Source of the DNA: Cynocephalus volans
Lineage: Eukaryota > Chordata > Mammalia > Dermoptera > Cynocephalidae
Reading direction: 5' to 3'
NCBI RefSeq assembly: GCF_027409185.1
Contig: NC_084468.1
Coordinates: 101,308,001-101,372,000, forward strand
DNA length: 64,000 nucleotides
Notes under the pieces: model-generated
The model's input: the letters and a program-made list of their open reading frames with translations, nothing else
What the model was told of the DNA's origin: nothing
Database searches by the model: none
Translations under genes and position numbers: made by a program
Shown here: positions 1 through 12,625 of the stretch, in pieces
Layout: the number at the start of each line of letters is the position of its first letter
Position numbering within the stretch: position 1 is the first letter of the stretch

Positions 1-79
1 TAAATACAGGTATGAAGAACTCTAATTATTATTTTTTTTAACACTCTTCTAACTGTACCTACATTTTTGGAAATGTAAT

Positions 80-472
80 TTTAGTGGATTGAATTACAAC
101 CCCCCCCCCCAAAGAAAACTCACTGACGCTTGAATTGTATCCCCCAAACATTATGTATTCAAAACTTGACTCCCACTGTGACTGTTAAGAGAGTGGGAAA
201 TCCTATTATGGTAATTGAAAGGTGGAGACTTAAAAAGGTGATTATACTGTAGGACCATGCAGTAGTGAATGGCTTAATAATGGTGGTCAGGGGCATGGTT
301 CTGAGGGCTTTAAAAGAAAAGAGAGGAGAGTCTGTCTCTCTCTCTCTGCTCTCTCTCCTCTCTGCTCTGCCATTTCACAATGTGAAACCGTGTGTCATTG
401 TCACCACCAGGAGCCTCACAGATGTGTTGCCTGGACTTTGGACTTCCTGGCCTCCAAAACTGTAAGCAATAA
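80..472 (+). mobile_element. MaLR-type solo LTR (MST/MLT1-like)
   Basis: The 3' part has the typical MaLR layout: a CT-rich run (330-370), then the wording gcctccaaaactgtaagcaa just before an AATAAA signal near 467. The 5' part (gtggattgaattacaac, then a C-run) recurs in reverse orientation at 16203-16282, so this is a dispersed family. No internal proviral sequence or second LTR is visible. The exact subfamily is not certain and no target duplication was found. Confidence 0.6.
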
Positions 473-515
473 ATTTTTTTTGTTGTTGTTGTTGTCATTT
501 TTGTGACCGTCCGCA
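473..515 (-). mobile_element. Possible CYN SINE 3'-tail fragment
   Basis: A T-run, (TTG)n and then gtcatttttgtgaccg resemble the antisense 3' end of the SINE at 18081-18232 (gtcgttttttcgtgaccg). Only about 40 bases remain, wedged between the LTR and the antisense L1. It could also be an independent T-rich junction. Confidence 0.3.
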
Positions 516-517
516 CC

Positions 518-1724
518 GCCAATCTCCCATTCTGTAGGCTGCCTTTTCACTCAGTTGATTGTTTCCTTTGCTATGTAGAAACATCTTAGTTTGATATAAC
601 CCCATTTTTTTTTTTCTTTTGTTGCTTTTGCTTTTGTGGTCTTGTTAAGTCTTTGCCCAGTACTATTTCCTGAAGTGTTTCCTGAAAGTTTTCCTTTAGT
701 AATTTTATAGTTTCAGTTCTTATAGTTAAGTCTTTCATCCATTTTGAGTTGATTTTGGTATATGGCAAGAGGTGCAGTTCTAATTTCATTCTTCTGCATA
801 TGGATGTTCAGTTTTCCCAGCACCATTTATTGAAGAGGCAATCTTTTCCCCAATGTATGTTCGTGTTGCCTTTTTCAAAGAACAGTTAGCTGAAAGTTTG
901 TGGGTTGATTTCTGAGTTCTCTATTCTGTTCCATTGGTCCAAATGTCTATATTTATTCCAGTACCATGCTGTTTTGGTTAATATAGCTATTGTAGTATAA
1001 TTTGAAGTCAGGTAGTGTTATGCCTCCAGGTTTACTTTCTTTTTGTTCAGGATTGCTTTGGCTATGTATAGTCTTTTCTTGTTCCTAATGAATGTTAGGA
1101 TTGTTTTTTCTATTTCTGTGAAGAAAGTCATTGTCATTTTTAAGAGGATTGCATTGAATCTGTAGATCACTTTGGATAGTATGGACATTTTCATGATGTT
1201 GATATTTATAATCCAAGAGCATGGAATGTCTTTCCACCTTTTTGTGTCCTCTTTAATTTCTTCCAGTAGTGATTTGCATGCAATTCCCACTACAGAGATC
1301 TTTTACCTCCTTGGTTAAATTGATTCCTAGGTTTTTTTTTTTTTTTTTTTTTTTTGGTGACTCTTGTAAATGGGCTTACTTTCTTGATTTACTTTTCTGA
1401 TAGTTCATTATTGGAAAATACAAATGCTACTGATTTGAGGGTGTTCATTTTGTATCCTACAACATTACTGTAATTGTTAATCAACTCTAAGAGTTTTTTG
1501 GTAGATTCTTTAGATTATCCTATATATAGCATCATGTCAGGATGATATTGTCAATGGGCTTGTTATAAATGGCTTTTTTGTGTGTTGAGATACTTTCCTT
1601 CTACACCTAATTTGCTGAGTGTCTTTATCATGAAGGGATGTTGAATTTAATCAAATGCTTTCTGTGTGTCTATAGAGATAGTCACATGCTTTTGTCCTTT
1701 TATCACTTTGATAGCAAAATAGCA
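518..1724 (-). mobile_element. L1 ORF2 fragment, 3' portion of an inverted (twin-primed) L1
   Basis: Read on the minus strand this is the second half of L1 ORF2, from the RT region (AFDKIQH-like stretch near 1640-1660) into the C-terminal region ending near the MEWEK-like motif at about 525. Stops and frameshifts are frequent, so it is not coding. A T-run at 1331-1356 is an expansion inside the element. The 3'UTR and poly(A) are missing: the element stops within ORF2 at the left edge, so the 3' end was lost or replaced. It continues, inverted, at 1728-1925. Confidence 0.85.
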
Positions 1725-1727
1725 GAT

Positions 1728-1925
1728 ACAACAACAAAAAAATAAAACCACACACCGATATCTCTGATGAATATAGATAAAAAATCCTCAACAAAAATCT
1801 AGCAATAAGAATACAGTAACCTAACAAAAAAGTTATACACCATGATCAAGTGGGATTTATCCCAGGGATTCTAGGATGGTTCAACACACAGAAGTCAATA
1901 AATGTGACAGACCACATCTTGATCT
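1728..1925 (+). mobile_element. Inverted 5' piece of the same L1 (ORF2 RT region)
   Basis: On the plus strand this encodes broken L1 RT sequence (a [13 protein letters not shown] stretch near 1846-1872, then the SINKCD-type region before AFDK). In L1 coordinates its end (about 1925) is directly followed by the sequence at 1720 on the opposite strand. That head-to-head order with a shared breakpoint is the signature of twin priming. It is non-coding. Confidence 0.8.
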
Positions 1926-4397
1926 GTTCTTTAACACTATGTAATATCACTCTTTGGCCTTGTGATTTTTGCTTTAATGTACTTACTGTTGTCCTAAACT
2001 ACCAGTAAGTAACTGATGGCACATTCAAACAAATCAATAAATATTTAATAAAAGGGTTATTTTAGGTGATTATAAATACATAGATTTACACAATTTTTTA
2101 TGGCTGTAACCTCCTCCAACTACAAAGGGAGAAAAGTAGGGAGTAATCACTGGAATGTAGAATGAGACACCCTAAAGAGAGGGTAGCTGTAACTACTGGT
2201 TAGGGGGCATAGTCAGCTAGACTGCACACTACTGGAGTTTGAAAATAAATTCCCTGACCTCATTCATCACCTGGCTCTTATGTTTCACAAGCATTCCCGG
2301 TAGCCAAATGCTAGAAAATAGCTAATGGATAGCATATTGTCCAAAGGGGTCTGTATCCCAGATCAAAGGAAAAGGGAAAGATGATTCTAGATGGGCAGAT
2401 GGAAGATGTCCAGTACAGTCTGTTTTGTTTGCCTCCTGTATTTATTTCTCTTTGTCAGGTTAAAAAATGCATCATGTAACAAATTCACTAATTCATATTC
2501 ATTGTCATATCATTATAGGGTTATAAAAAATCAGTCATACACTGAGCAACACTCAAGCTTTTCATACAACTTTGTGGTGCAAAGGAAGGGTGATGACATT
2601 AAATAATGTAAGAACTGCTGCTATGGCATTCAATTCTGCAGCTGAAAATAAAGCCTAAATTAGTAAGCTGCTAGCTTAAGGCAATAACCTATCCTCTAGG
2701 ACTGTCCAAAGCATCAAAGGGTGTTGTTTGCAAGTAAGCATTGTAAACATAATTTCATCAGTAACTTATTTAATGATTTCTTTTACAGAGTGTATCTCCC
2801 AGTCAGAGGAAAAATGGTGTGGGATAACATGGCGATAGAGCAATATGAATGTTCACATTTGGTGGTTATGAGAGAAGCACTGTGAACAGGAAGGCAAATT
2901 CACACCCAGAATATGGATATATTTTAAAAATTATAAAGCCCCACCCTCTCCAGGATGAGAGGAATTCAGTGTAATTAACCTGACATTAGTTGACTGGCTG
3001 CTCTCTTCAGGAAATAATATTACATTTGGTACTCGGCAGTAGCAATGACCAGATAATCCTTAAAAGATCAAACCATGTTTTTGAACCAATGCGCAGCTTC
3101 CATCCTGGCTTCCAAGGACACTTTGTAAATAGAATCAGTAGCAATCACTTGCATTGCTGGGAGAAAAGACGAATGACATGCATAGGACAGGCCATCTTTT
3201 CTACCTAATTATGGCAAAATTTTGCCAGTAAATATTCCCTTTGGGGCATTTGTATTGAATATTCAAATATCCACACAGTACTTTTATTGTGAGAACTCTC
3301 TCCTCCACATCCTGTCATAAAATTGTAAAATTTTTTTTATTCACATCTCTGTCCACTTATCTAACTCACTTGTCTTCGCCAAGTGTCCGGTAGGTCCATT
3401 CCTGAATCCCCTAACCTAACACAGGAAATACACGTTCATACAAAACACTCAAAGTTCTTCCTAATGAAAGAATTTTCTATCATTATTTTATTTCCCCAAA
3501 ATTGGATTATAAGAATTTTCAAACAGAAAATAGTTGAAAGAAAGAATTCTACTGTGATACAAATAAACTCATTTGCTCTATTCTATTCTATGTCTAACAT
3601 TTTACTGTACTTGTTTTATTACATACATGTCCATCTCTATTTCCGTTCATTAATCCACCTTGTTTTTGATGCAATTCAAAGAAAATTGTAGATCTGAATG
3701 CTTCAATATTCATACAATTAGCAAGAGTCTGATATTTGTTTGTGGTTCTTTTTTCAGGTAAAATTTACATTCAATGAAATAAAATTTTAAATATACAGTT
3801 TGGAGGGTTCCAGCAAATTTATATACCTGTGTTATCTAAACCCTGTAAAATATATTCCATTACCTCAGAACTCACTACTATTTATGAATGTATTTTTTAG
3901 AAAGGAAGGAGATAACAGATCCCGTTGGTAGGTGGCCATGGAACATTCTCAATGACACCATTTGTGTAGGATGAGACTGAGGGGCAAAGTAGTAGAACTG
4001 TGTGTGACCGGCTCAAAGAGTTTAATTAGGCTTTCCACAATTTGGGGGTCAATTTCTTAAATACTTCTTTCATTTTATAATTAAATGCTGCTGAACATAC
4101 CGATTATATACTTAAATGAATCAAATAACACTAGTTCATGATGGCAAATTCAGATCATATCTCTTGGTATTTTATGATCAGCCATTCTGTTCCTTGTGAT
4201 TTTTTTGGCTGAGGTTTGCTGGAGACTCCTTAGATTATTCACCTAAAACTCTTCCATCCAATGTCATTGAGTCTGCCCTGTTAAAAGGTAAAATGCCAAA
4301 TATAGCAGGGCTTTTCTTGCTTTGGGTCCCAAGAGAAAATTATGGTGTTACTTATTGCTAGGTAAACAGGACAGAGCACATTTCCAGATGTATCTGT

Positions 4398-4398
<1 letters not shown>
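1926..4398. other. AT-rich intergenic or intronic DNA, no gene seen
   Basis: Only short chance ORFs without recognisable domains occur here. The stretch at about 3750-3870 vaguely resembles an antisense ancient L1M 3'UTR, but too weakly to call. I see no SINE, LTR or RNA gene. Confidence 0.5.

Positions 4399-4446
<48 letters not shown>
4399..4446 (+). repeat. (GT)24 microsatellite
   Basis: An uninterrupted GT run of 48 bases. Uninterrupted runs of this length are usually polymorphic. Confidence 0.97.
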
Positions 4447-4448
<2 letters not shown>

Positions 4449-7400
4449 TCTAAATTCAGAGGCATGGCACATTTTTTATTTCTTCTGGTTTGGAGGATGG
4501 TAAAATATTCAGCAACTTATCTCTCAGTTTAACTGGGAAATTCTAATTTTCCCTAGAGTATTGGACACCCACGAACTTTTCTGATATAGCTGACTTCTAA
4601 GCTTTTGTGAGATTTATTTTTTGCCCTGTAATATGCATATGTTTTATCAAGGTATTTACAAAACCTATTTCCTGATTATCCAAAATAATTAGCATAATTT
4701 TTCTATAAAATGGACCAATGTGCTGGTTAGTAGTATATCAGTATAAGTTCTCTTCAGGCTATTTTATGTCAGAAAATAAGAAACTTGAGTTCAACTTCAG
4801 GCAGGAGAGTAAAGGTAAAATTTCTGTTCAGCTTAAAAAACTAATTTTGATTTTCATTTCTGAATGGAAAAGAAAGTAATTACCAGTCCATTACCTGAAT
4901 AACAAGTGTCAGAAGCTATTTAGTGCCTCTGAAAATGCTACCTTTGTATCATCACTTGATTAAGTCTACTGTCATCTGACATCATGGTTTTGCACCTGTT
5001 AAATAGGGAAGTCATAGGCATCTTCACCCCAACAGCTTTGAAGTCTTTGATATTGGCATTAATTTTGGCGGCTCCCTAAGTAACTTGAGAGAAAATTCAA
5101 AGGGCTTCTAATTGGCTCTTTGCATCAAGGTGTTATCTTTCAATGGGTAAAGGAATCTATTGCCAGCATTCTGCTAATTGTTAAATGAATTTTATTTTCA
5201 CTACACATTTGGTAAAAGGCGAAAGATTTATACGTTTTAAAGAGAAACAAACAGGGTTCACTACACATTTGGGACTGAGGAAATGGATCTATTGTGAATC
5301 ATGATGAGACAGTCTTGGGCCCAGGCTCTTGATTTAGTCAATTAAATGTATTATTTGATTTAATCATTAAAAAGGGTAAATATGCATATAAATATAAATT
5401 AAAATATAATAATAGCGTCTTGATATGTCAAAAATATCTGCATAGAAATTGTAGAAAAATAAGGGAATTTATTATGGTAGCTAGACACCAAAACAATGTG
5501 CATAAGACTAATGATATTTTATATGTCATCAACTAGTAGTTGGAAATTACATTTTTTGATAATACAAATATATAAATAAGGTAGAATAAATTCAGCAAAC
5601 TTTTGCAGGTTTTATATGAATATGTATATAATGCTTTATTAACATGTATGAATGAATACTTACATAAATTTAAATATAAAATGTTTATAAAGTTCAAATC
5701 TAGCACACTGAAAAAAGATAGTTCTTTCTAAATTGCCACATAGGTTCATTGCACCATAACCAACATGATCAAAGAATATCTATGATATTCTTTAAGAAGA
5801 ACATAGTGACTGAACTTATTCTACCAGATGCCAAGATTTATGAAGTAATGTTAGGTAAAACAGTATGGCAGTGATAAGGGGATAGAAAACACTCCCATGT
5901 AATGCAATATAGAAATCAAAAGCCAGCATATATGCATTAACACTTTATATGTGACAAGGCCGGTATTACTACTTTATTCAGTAAGTTTTCCATTCAAATA
6001 AGGCATTTAGTCTGAGGAAGAGAATTATTTTCAACACACGTAAAACCATATACTAGATAATAATTATATTACTTGATTCCTGACAATTCTTTAAAGGTGT
6101 TTTCTGATGTATCTGATGATTTTCCAACATTAAAATAATAATGTGTTAACTCTGGTGAAAAGTAAATAAATATAAAAGTTTAATATATTTAAAATACTTA
6201 AGAGAACCATGGGCGGAGGGGGGCTTGAGTTTTTCAATACACATTTTCATGGCTTCCTTTCTTAAAAATATTTTTAAATGTATTGTATAAATATTTAAAA
6301 CACTGAACACGAAGTAAGCATAAATGGAAGTCTATAAATATCAATGCTCATTGCATACATTAATGTTAATTTTGAAAAAATAAATATAAAATTACAAAAC
6401 TGTGAAAATAATTAAAACATTCTGAAAGAGTATCTTGACATTCTGAAGACATAAATTCTAGTTTTCTTCAGTAACAAGTTTATTTTAATTGTGATCCAAT
6501 GAATATATTTTTATTTTTAAAATAATTTTTATTATAAAATTTTATTGAAAATCACAATTTTTTAACTGTATCACCTTTTTTCTTGAAAAAAAAGTGGAGG
6601 AACCAAAAGAAGTGAAATGGAGTAACAATTAAATAAATTTACAAACTCAGTTTCTTTTGGGAATACAAAACCAGATACAACTCTATCTTCCTATATCATG
6701 ATGGTTCATGTTTATAAATATTTATCTCTATAATGTGCTCACTAGTGAGGTCACAGCTCCACGCTGGACATTTCCATTGGGATATTCAAAGGGGAATTTA
6801 AACTCAATGTGAGTTAAATAAACACATCTTCCCTGCCTTCATTCTTTTCACTTCATAATATGACATAGCCTTCAAAATACGATAGAGTCCTTCATTCTCT
6901 ATGACTTCTTCACATATCTACTGCACGATTTGTTTCTCTATTCTCTGAATGATTTTTGAATTCATAACCAACTGCACTCTACATTAGTTCTGTCTTCAGA
7001 TAGATTATAACATCACTTACAGTAGGAATGTCTTGTTTATTTTATATTCCACAAAAATCATTACTATAGTGTTGAGTATACTAAATGTTAAAAAAAATAC
7101 CGGTTGATTGATTATTAATTAAAGAATATAATCATTCCTAGGATTATTAGTTGCAGTTATATATACGATTAGAATTAGGAGTTAAGCTGTCTGTATCTAC
7201 TGAAACATAAGTTTAAGTACTATTTAACATTACATATATTATGTGTAACATTAAAAATACGATTGAAATTCTATGTGCATTTAATAAAACAAAACAGAAA
7301 ATGCAAGTATGCACTTTAAACAACAGTATTTAATAGATATTATTAGAAAATTTTCTGCTATTTGAGGAATTCAAAAGTGATAGAATGGCATTGCTATTTA

Positions 7401-7965
7401 TCTTTAATAAATATAACTGCATCATAATTATACTTCTTGAAATCCTGTTTTTTTTTCCTTTCCCAGAATGTGAGGTAACTTGCAAAAGCACATTTGACTA
7501 TAAATAAGTGTAGTTTCCAAATTACTGTTTTCTCAAAATTAAAATAAGCTTCAGAGTTGACTGGATTCCAAAACTACAAAAGCTATTGCTCAGATAAACG
7601 AATACATTTGTTTTAGAACATGAAAAGAAAGAATACCAGATGTTCCCAACGAATAGGAAAATAATTTAAAGACCAGTAACGATGTGGAACACAGGCCATG
7701 AAACAAAACATCAAACAAGTGAGGAGCAGCTGTTGAGCTGTATATCTCAAGTGTTTACAGCTCAGAGTAGAATGTGTTGAAATCGAAATAAATAGGAAGA
7801 CAAACTTCTGTGGAGAACTGTTGTTCAAAACTATAAAATAAATACAAACTATAAAATTATTAAATTGAATTAACCTAATTCATGTTTCAATGTAATGAAA
7901 AATAAGAAAATATTTGATAATAAGTATTAAATCAAAGCAAATGCTTAATATTTAAATTAAGAAAA
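4447..7965. other. AT-rich unique DNA, no gene seen
   Basis: Very AT-rich with many short A/T runs and frequent stops in all frames. No repeat family, RNA gene or conserved coding block is recognisable. Confidence 0.5.
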
Positions 7966-8868
7966 TAGGACAGCCAGTGCCACAACTGATGGCACCCATG
8001 TAACCCACCACCTCATCGGTCCTCAGCAAGCAGCCCATCCTGACAGCCAGAGCCGGAGACACCAGTACTGAACTAGTGGTCTGTGACAGCCACCACCACA
8101 GCAACTGCTGCCTCAAGGGTGGTTCATGCAACACCAGCAATCATCACCGCCTCATAAGTGGCCTTATGACCACTCATTAGCATAGACAGTAGGAGAGTCA
8201 CCAGTGGAGCCCAGGGAAATAGGTGAGGTAGTGCATACCCATGACCCAGTGGCCCAGTCCGCAGGGAGAATTACCCTGCCTTATGTGGTAGCATAACTGA
8301 AGGTAGGAGGTACTTGTGTAGCACATGGGACTGCCGTCATCTGAGGAGAGGCCCATGTGGAAGTCCCTAGAGAAGAGAAACCCAGGATACTCAAATAAAG
8401 GAAGGAAGAAAATTCCCTATTATCACCAACCCATCCCCCAACCGGGGGAGCAAGGTCCCAGGAGCAACTTCTGCCTGTAGGAAAGAAGAAAGAGAAAACC
8501 TACCCATTCAAATTAAAGAGCAACAGTATATACCAGTGCACCCATCAGGGTCAGAAGGAACTAGCCAGGATGCCAACAGGCCCACCCAAGGACACTCACC
8601 ATAGCCAAAGAGTGACAGGACTCTGAAGCATATCCCCGAAGAATTTAAGAGTTTGCCCACATCCTGGAGAACTAATACAGCATCACCAATCTCAGCAAAG
8701 AATTACTAAGTGCACCAGAAACTAGGCCACAGAGGCACTCGCACATAATTCCAATCTCATTCTGTTAGGCCAGCATCAAGATCCCAAATTTACCACCTCT
8801 ATTACCTTTCCTCAAAGTCCTCATTGTGCTTTCTATAGTACATGAATAAAATTTTTGAATTACAATAA
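7966..8868. other. GC-richer patch of unknown origin
   Basis: Base composition switches abruptly from AT-rich to a CA/CC/AGG-rich style for about 900 bases and then back. No long ORF, CpG cluster or poly(A) marks it. The style (short CCACC, CCCAG and GGAG blocks) resembles mammalian L1 5'UTRs or ERV sequence, but I could not align it to the 5'UTRs elsewhere in this window. The origin is unresolved. Confidence 0.4.
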
Positions 8869-9818
8869 AGACACTATCATTGTAGGAATGTACATTGCTA
8901 GAGTATTCTAGGTAATTATTCATTCAGCACAGTAATTATTTTTTCTTCAAATAGGTTTATTCTTTCTTTTTATTTTATTTTTTAGATCTAATAGTCTACT
9001 ATCCTGAATGAGATACATGCACACTGCACAAATTCACACTTGCACACACTCATTGTCTCTATACATTATTTTTATTTTTGCAAAGTGTATTTTATATGTA
9101 TTTAGGAGACTACTGAATTTTGCGTATCTTCTCATACCTTAGCAATGTGAGCACATTTTATTCTAGATAGTGCTCTGTTCATTATACTCTAGTTTACCTA
9201 CAAATAATTTGAGATTTTTGTCATGATCATTTTCTTCTATTCAAAAGTTTTATACATGTTTTATTGCATTGAACAGAATAATGATGCTTAGCAATTGTTT
9301 CTGGATATTCTTCATAAAAATGAGAAAAAAATAATCCACTTATTAGTCAGGGGTCAGGATCTGTATTGATTTTCTCCATTAAGGAGCCACAAGGTGCAGC
9401 AGATGCAAGTGGATTTAACCACCTGAAAAAGCTTTTCATCCCCTGCTACCCTTCAAAACCTATCCTTTTGTGCCCTTGCCAAACTGAAGAATCTAAGGGC
9501 TTCTGAATAAAATTGAAACTTCTGCATTTGTAAACATTTTCTGGTAGAACAAAACTTTGCAGCATTCTCAGGTATGCTGATATTGATTTGTTATTTTTGT
9601 TGAGTGAGGGAGTCACTAGTACCTTCCACTTGACAGTTCTTACCATAATAGCCTTTCTTTCATGAGACAGAAACATGGTATGAGGATTTTTGCCAGTTGC
9701 TGAGCTATTAATTCTTGTTAAACTTACAAGAAATAGAGAAATGGAGGCATAATAACTGGCTATATTTGTAGATCTGCCATCCCACTCTAGGGACATTATT
9801 AAGTAAAATTTGGTCAAG
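8869..9818. other. No gene seen; possible degraded repeat
   Basis: Mostly AT-rich. The block at about 9340-9800 is compositionally more balanced and might be a decayed retroviral-type internal sequence, but no domain is readable in any frame. Confidence 0.35.
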
Positions 9819-9910
9819 TCTCTCTGTCTTTCTCTCTCTCCTCCCCCCCACCGTGTGTGTGTGTGTGTGTGTGTGTGTCTGTCTGTCTGTCTGTCTTTCT
9901 GTCTGTCTGA
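9819..9910 (+). repeat. Compound microsatellite (TC)n-(GT)13-(CTGT)n
   Basis: A TC-rich run, a short C-run, (GT) at 9853-9878, then tetranucleotide CTGT units to about 9908. Chance ORFs on the minus strand here (Thr-His and Asp-Arg-Gln repeats) are microsatellite translations. Confidence 0.95.
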
Positions 9911-10098
9911 CTCTGCCTCCCCATCTCCTTTGCCCAATGTTAAAGAACAGGGTATAATATAAGAAATACAGTTGAAAACAAAAGGTAGTATAATCTACAG
10001 CTTTTAAGTTCAAGAAGGATGTTTCCAAGTAGTTGAAACATCAAAAGAAAAAGTTTAAGGGGATATAAATACAGAATTGGGAAGATTTCAAAAGCAAA

Positions 10099-10179
10099 TG
10101 CAGTACATAAAAAAGCTCATGGAAAGATACATATTACCTTGTAATTTTACTTTTCCATGAACTTTTTGAACTACCCTCA
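10099..10179. mobile_element. Mariner-like MITE, diverged copy
   Basis: An 81-bp palindrome-like unit. The left arm tgcagtacataaaaaagctc pairs with the reverse complement of the right arm (ttccatgaactttttgaact, then accctca). It is the same family as the better preserved copy at 33982-34063. The flanking TA target dinucleotides have decayed here. It has no coding capacity. Confidence 0.65.
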
Positions 10180-10448
10180 CATATGTAGACTTTGCTTTCA
10201 AAAGTTTCTCTTATCTTGCTAATCTAAAGAAGGCTGAATGGGAACAAAAATGTTAGGGTTATAGCAAGTAAGACAGAGGGTAGGACTAACATATTCTCTA
10301 CCCTGGTCCTCCCAGAGTGATCCTAGGATGAAGAGAATGCATTCGATGGATTTTTTTTTTAATATTGCTTTGGATGTAATAGAGAATATTAGGCACTTCC
10401 ACCCATTTCTGCTCTTGAATTTGATGAAAGGTAAAATTTATAGATATG

Positions 10449-11025
10449 CTTAGCATTGCTTTGGCTGTTTGGGGTCTTTCATTGTTCCATATGAATGTTT
10501 GGATTGCTTTTTCTATGTCTATGAAGAATGTCATTGGTATTTTGATGAGAATTGAATCTGTAGATATCTTTGGGTAGAATGGACATTTTCACAATGTTAA
10601 TTCTCTCATCCAACAGCATGGTATGTCTTTCCACCGTTTTGTCCTCTTTAATTTCTTTCAATAGTGTTTTATAGTTCTCACCTACAAAAGAGATCTTTCA
10701 AATCCTTGGTTAAATTGATAACTAGGTATTTTATTTTTTTGGCGACTACTGTAAATGGGCTTGCTCTCATTTTCTGCTTGTTTGTTACTGGATTATGAAA
10801 ATGCTACTGAATTTTGGGTGTTGATTTTGTATCCTGCAACATTACTGAAATTGTTAATCGGCTGTAAGAGTTTTTTGGCTGAGTCTAGAGGATTTTCTAT
10901 ACATAACATCATGTCATCAACAAACAAGGACAGTTTGACACTGTCCTCTCCAGTCTGGATGATCTTTATTTCTTTCTCTTGCCTGATTGCTCTGGCTAGT
11001 ACTTCCAATACTGTGTTAAATAGGA
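10449..11025 (-). mobile_element. Inverted 5' piece of a twin-primed L1 (ORF2 RT to C-terminal)
   Basis: On the minus strand this is L1 ORF2 from the RT core ([22 protein letters not shown], then LFVDDMM in place of F/YADD near 10900-10990) to the AKAML stretch at about 10450. It is flanked on the left by a direct repeat (aaaatttatagatatg, 10433-10448) that recurs with 14 of 16 matches at 12347-12362 (aaaaattgtagatatg). That pair marks the whole 10449-12346 structure as a single insertion. It is broken by frameshifts and not functional. Confidence 0.9.
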
Positions 11026-12346
11026 GCTGGAGGCATAACATCACCCAACTTCAAATTATATTTAAAAAACTATTGTAATCCAAACAGTGTGGTACTGGCA
11101 TTAAAACAGACCCTTGGATCAATGAAACAGATTAGAAAACCCAGGAATCAACCCACATACTTACAGCTAACTGATCTTTGACAAAGGCAGCAAGAAAAGT
11201 CATTTGGGAAAAGTCTACCTCTTCAATAAATGGTGCTGGGAAAATTGGACATCCATATGCAGAAAAATGAAACTGGACCTGTACCTCTCACCATACACCA
11301 AAATCAACTCAAAATGGATTTAAATCTTAAATATAAGACATGAAAGCATAAAATTACTAAAGGAAAATATAGGGGAAACACTACAGGTAATAGGACTGGG
11401 CAAAGACTTTATGAATAAGATCCCCAAAGCACAAGCAACTAAAGAAAAAATAAATAAATGGAATTACATCAAACTAAAAAGCTTCTGCACAGCAAAGGAA
11501 ACAATCAAAAGAGCAGAAAGACAACCTATGGAATGGGAGAAAATATTTGCACACTATACATCTGACAAGGGATTAATATCCAGAATATGCAAAGAACTCA
11601 AACATCTATACAGTAAAAAAACAAATAATCCATTTAAAAAATGGACAAAGGAGATAAATAGACACTTTTCAAAGGAAGACTGAGAATAAAGAAAAATGCT
11701 TGGCAAGGATGCAAGGAAAGGGGAACTCTTTTACACTGTTGGTGGGACTGTAAACTAGCACAGCCATTATGGAAAACAGTATGGAGGTTCCTCAAACAAC
11801 TATAGATAGAGCTACCATATGATCCAGCAATCCCACTCCTGGGCATATATCCAAAAGAATGGAGATCATCATGTCGAAGGGATACCTGCACTCCCATGTT
11901 CATTGTAGCTCTATTGATGATAGCCAAAATATGGAACCAACCTAAGTGTCCATCAACAGATGACTGGATACAGAAAATGTGGTATATATACACAATGGAA
12001 TATTAGTCAACCATAAAAAAGAATGAAATCCTACCATTTGCAGCAACATGGATGAGTCTGGAGAGAATTATGTTAAGTGAAATAAGCCAGACACTGAAAG
12101 AGAAATATCACATGTTCTCACTCATAACTGGGTGCTAAGAAAGAAGGAAAGACAGACAGACAGAAAGAAAGAAAAGACCACAACAATACATTGGACTTTC
12201 AGAAGTAGAGAACAAACCTAAGATATTGGAGATGGGGAGAGGGAGGGAGAGGGTTTGGAGAGGGGCAGGTCAGGTAAATGGTGTAAAGAAAAATCATGAT
12301 TTGTAATGATGAATATGATAATAATAATAAAAGTAATAATTTTTTT
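11026..12346 (+). mobile_element. 3' portion of the same twin-primed L1 (ORF2 end plus 3'UTR)
   Basis: It begins with the AGGIT-type stretch (agctggaggcataac) that follows, in L1 order, the last codons of the inverted piece. ORF2 C-terminal sequence follows, including a readable 90-codon block at 11411-11683 ([14 protein letters not shown]), then the cysteine-rich end and the 3'UTR with an A/G-rich tract (12140-12260). The end is A/T-rich (ataataataataaaa, T-run, AAAA) just before the right copy of the target duplication. No intact ORF. Confidence 0.9.
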
Positions 12347-12625
12347 AAAAATTGTAGATATGTCCAGTATTTCTGCATGTGTAGAAAGTACAAAAAAATG
12401 TCCAGGCAACATAATTTAACCATTCAGTCAGTGTCACAAACAGAATTTCTACTTTTCTGTTGCTCTATCAAAGTCGAAGAAGATAAAGTACTGCTGAGGA
12501 TGAATCAATTTGACAACAGCTAAAGAGGTCTTTCTCACTGAAATGATAATTCTTCGTCGTGACTTTGGCTGGCAGGGAGGTGGGAGAATGGAATTCCCCT
12601 TGCAGCCAAGAAGTTTCATGGAGGA

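Noticed and set aside
9446-10028. Minus-strand ORFs of 163 and 106 codons
   Set aside because: They cross the GT/CTGT microsatellite (Thr-His and Asp-Arg repeats) and show no domain on either side.
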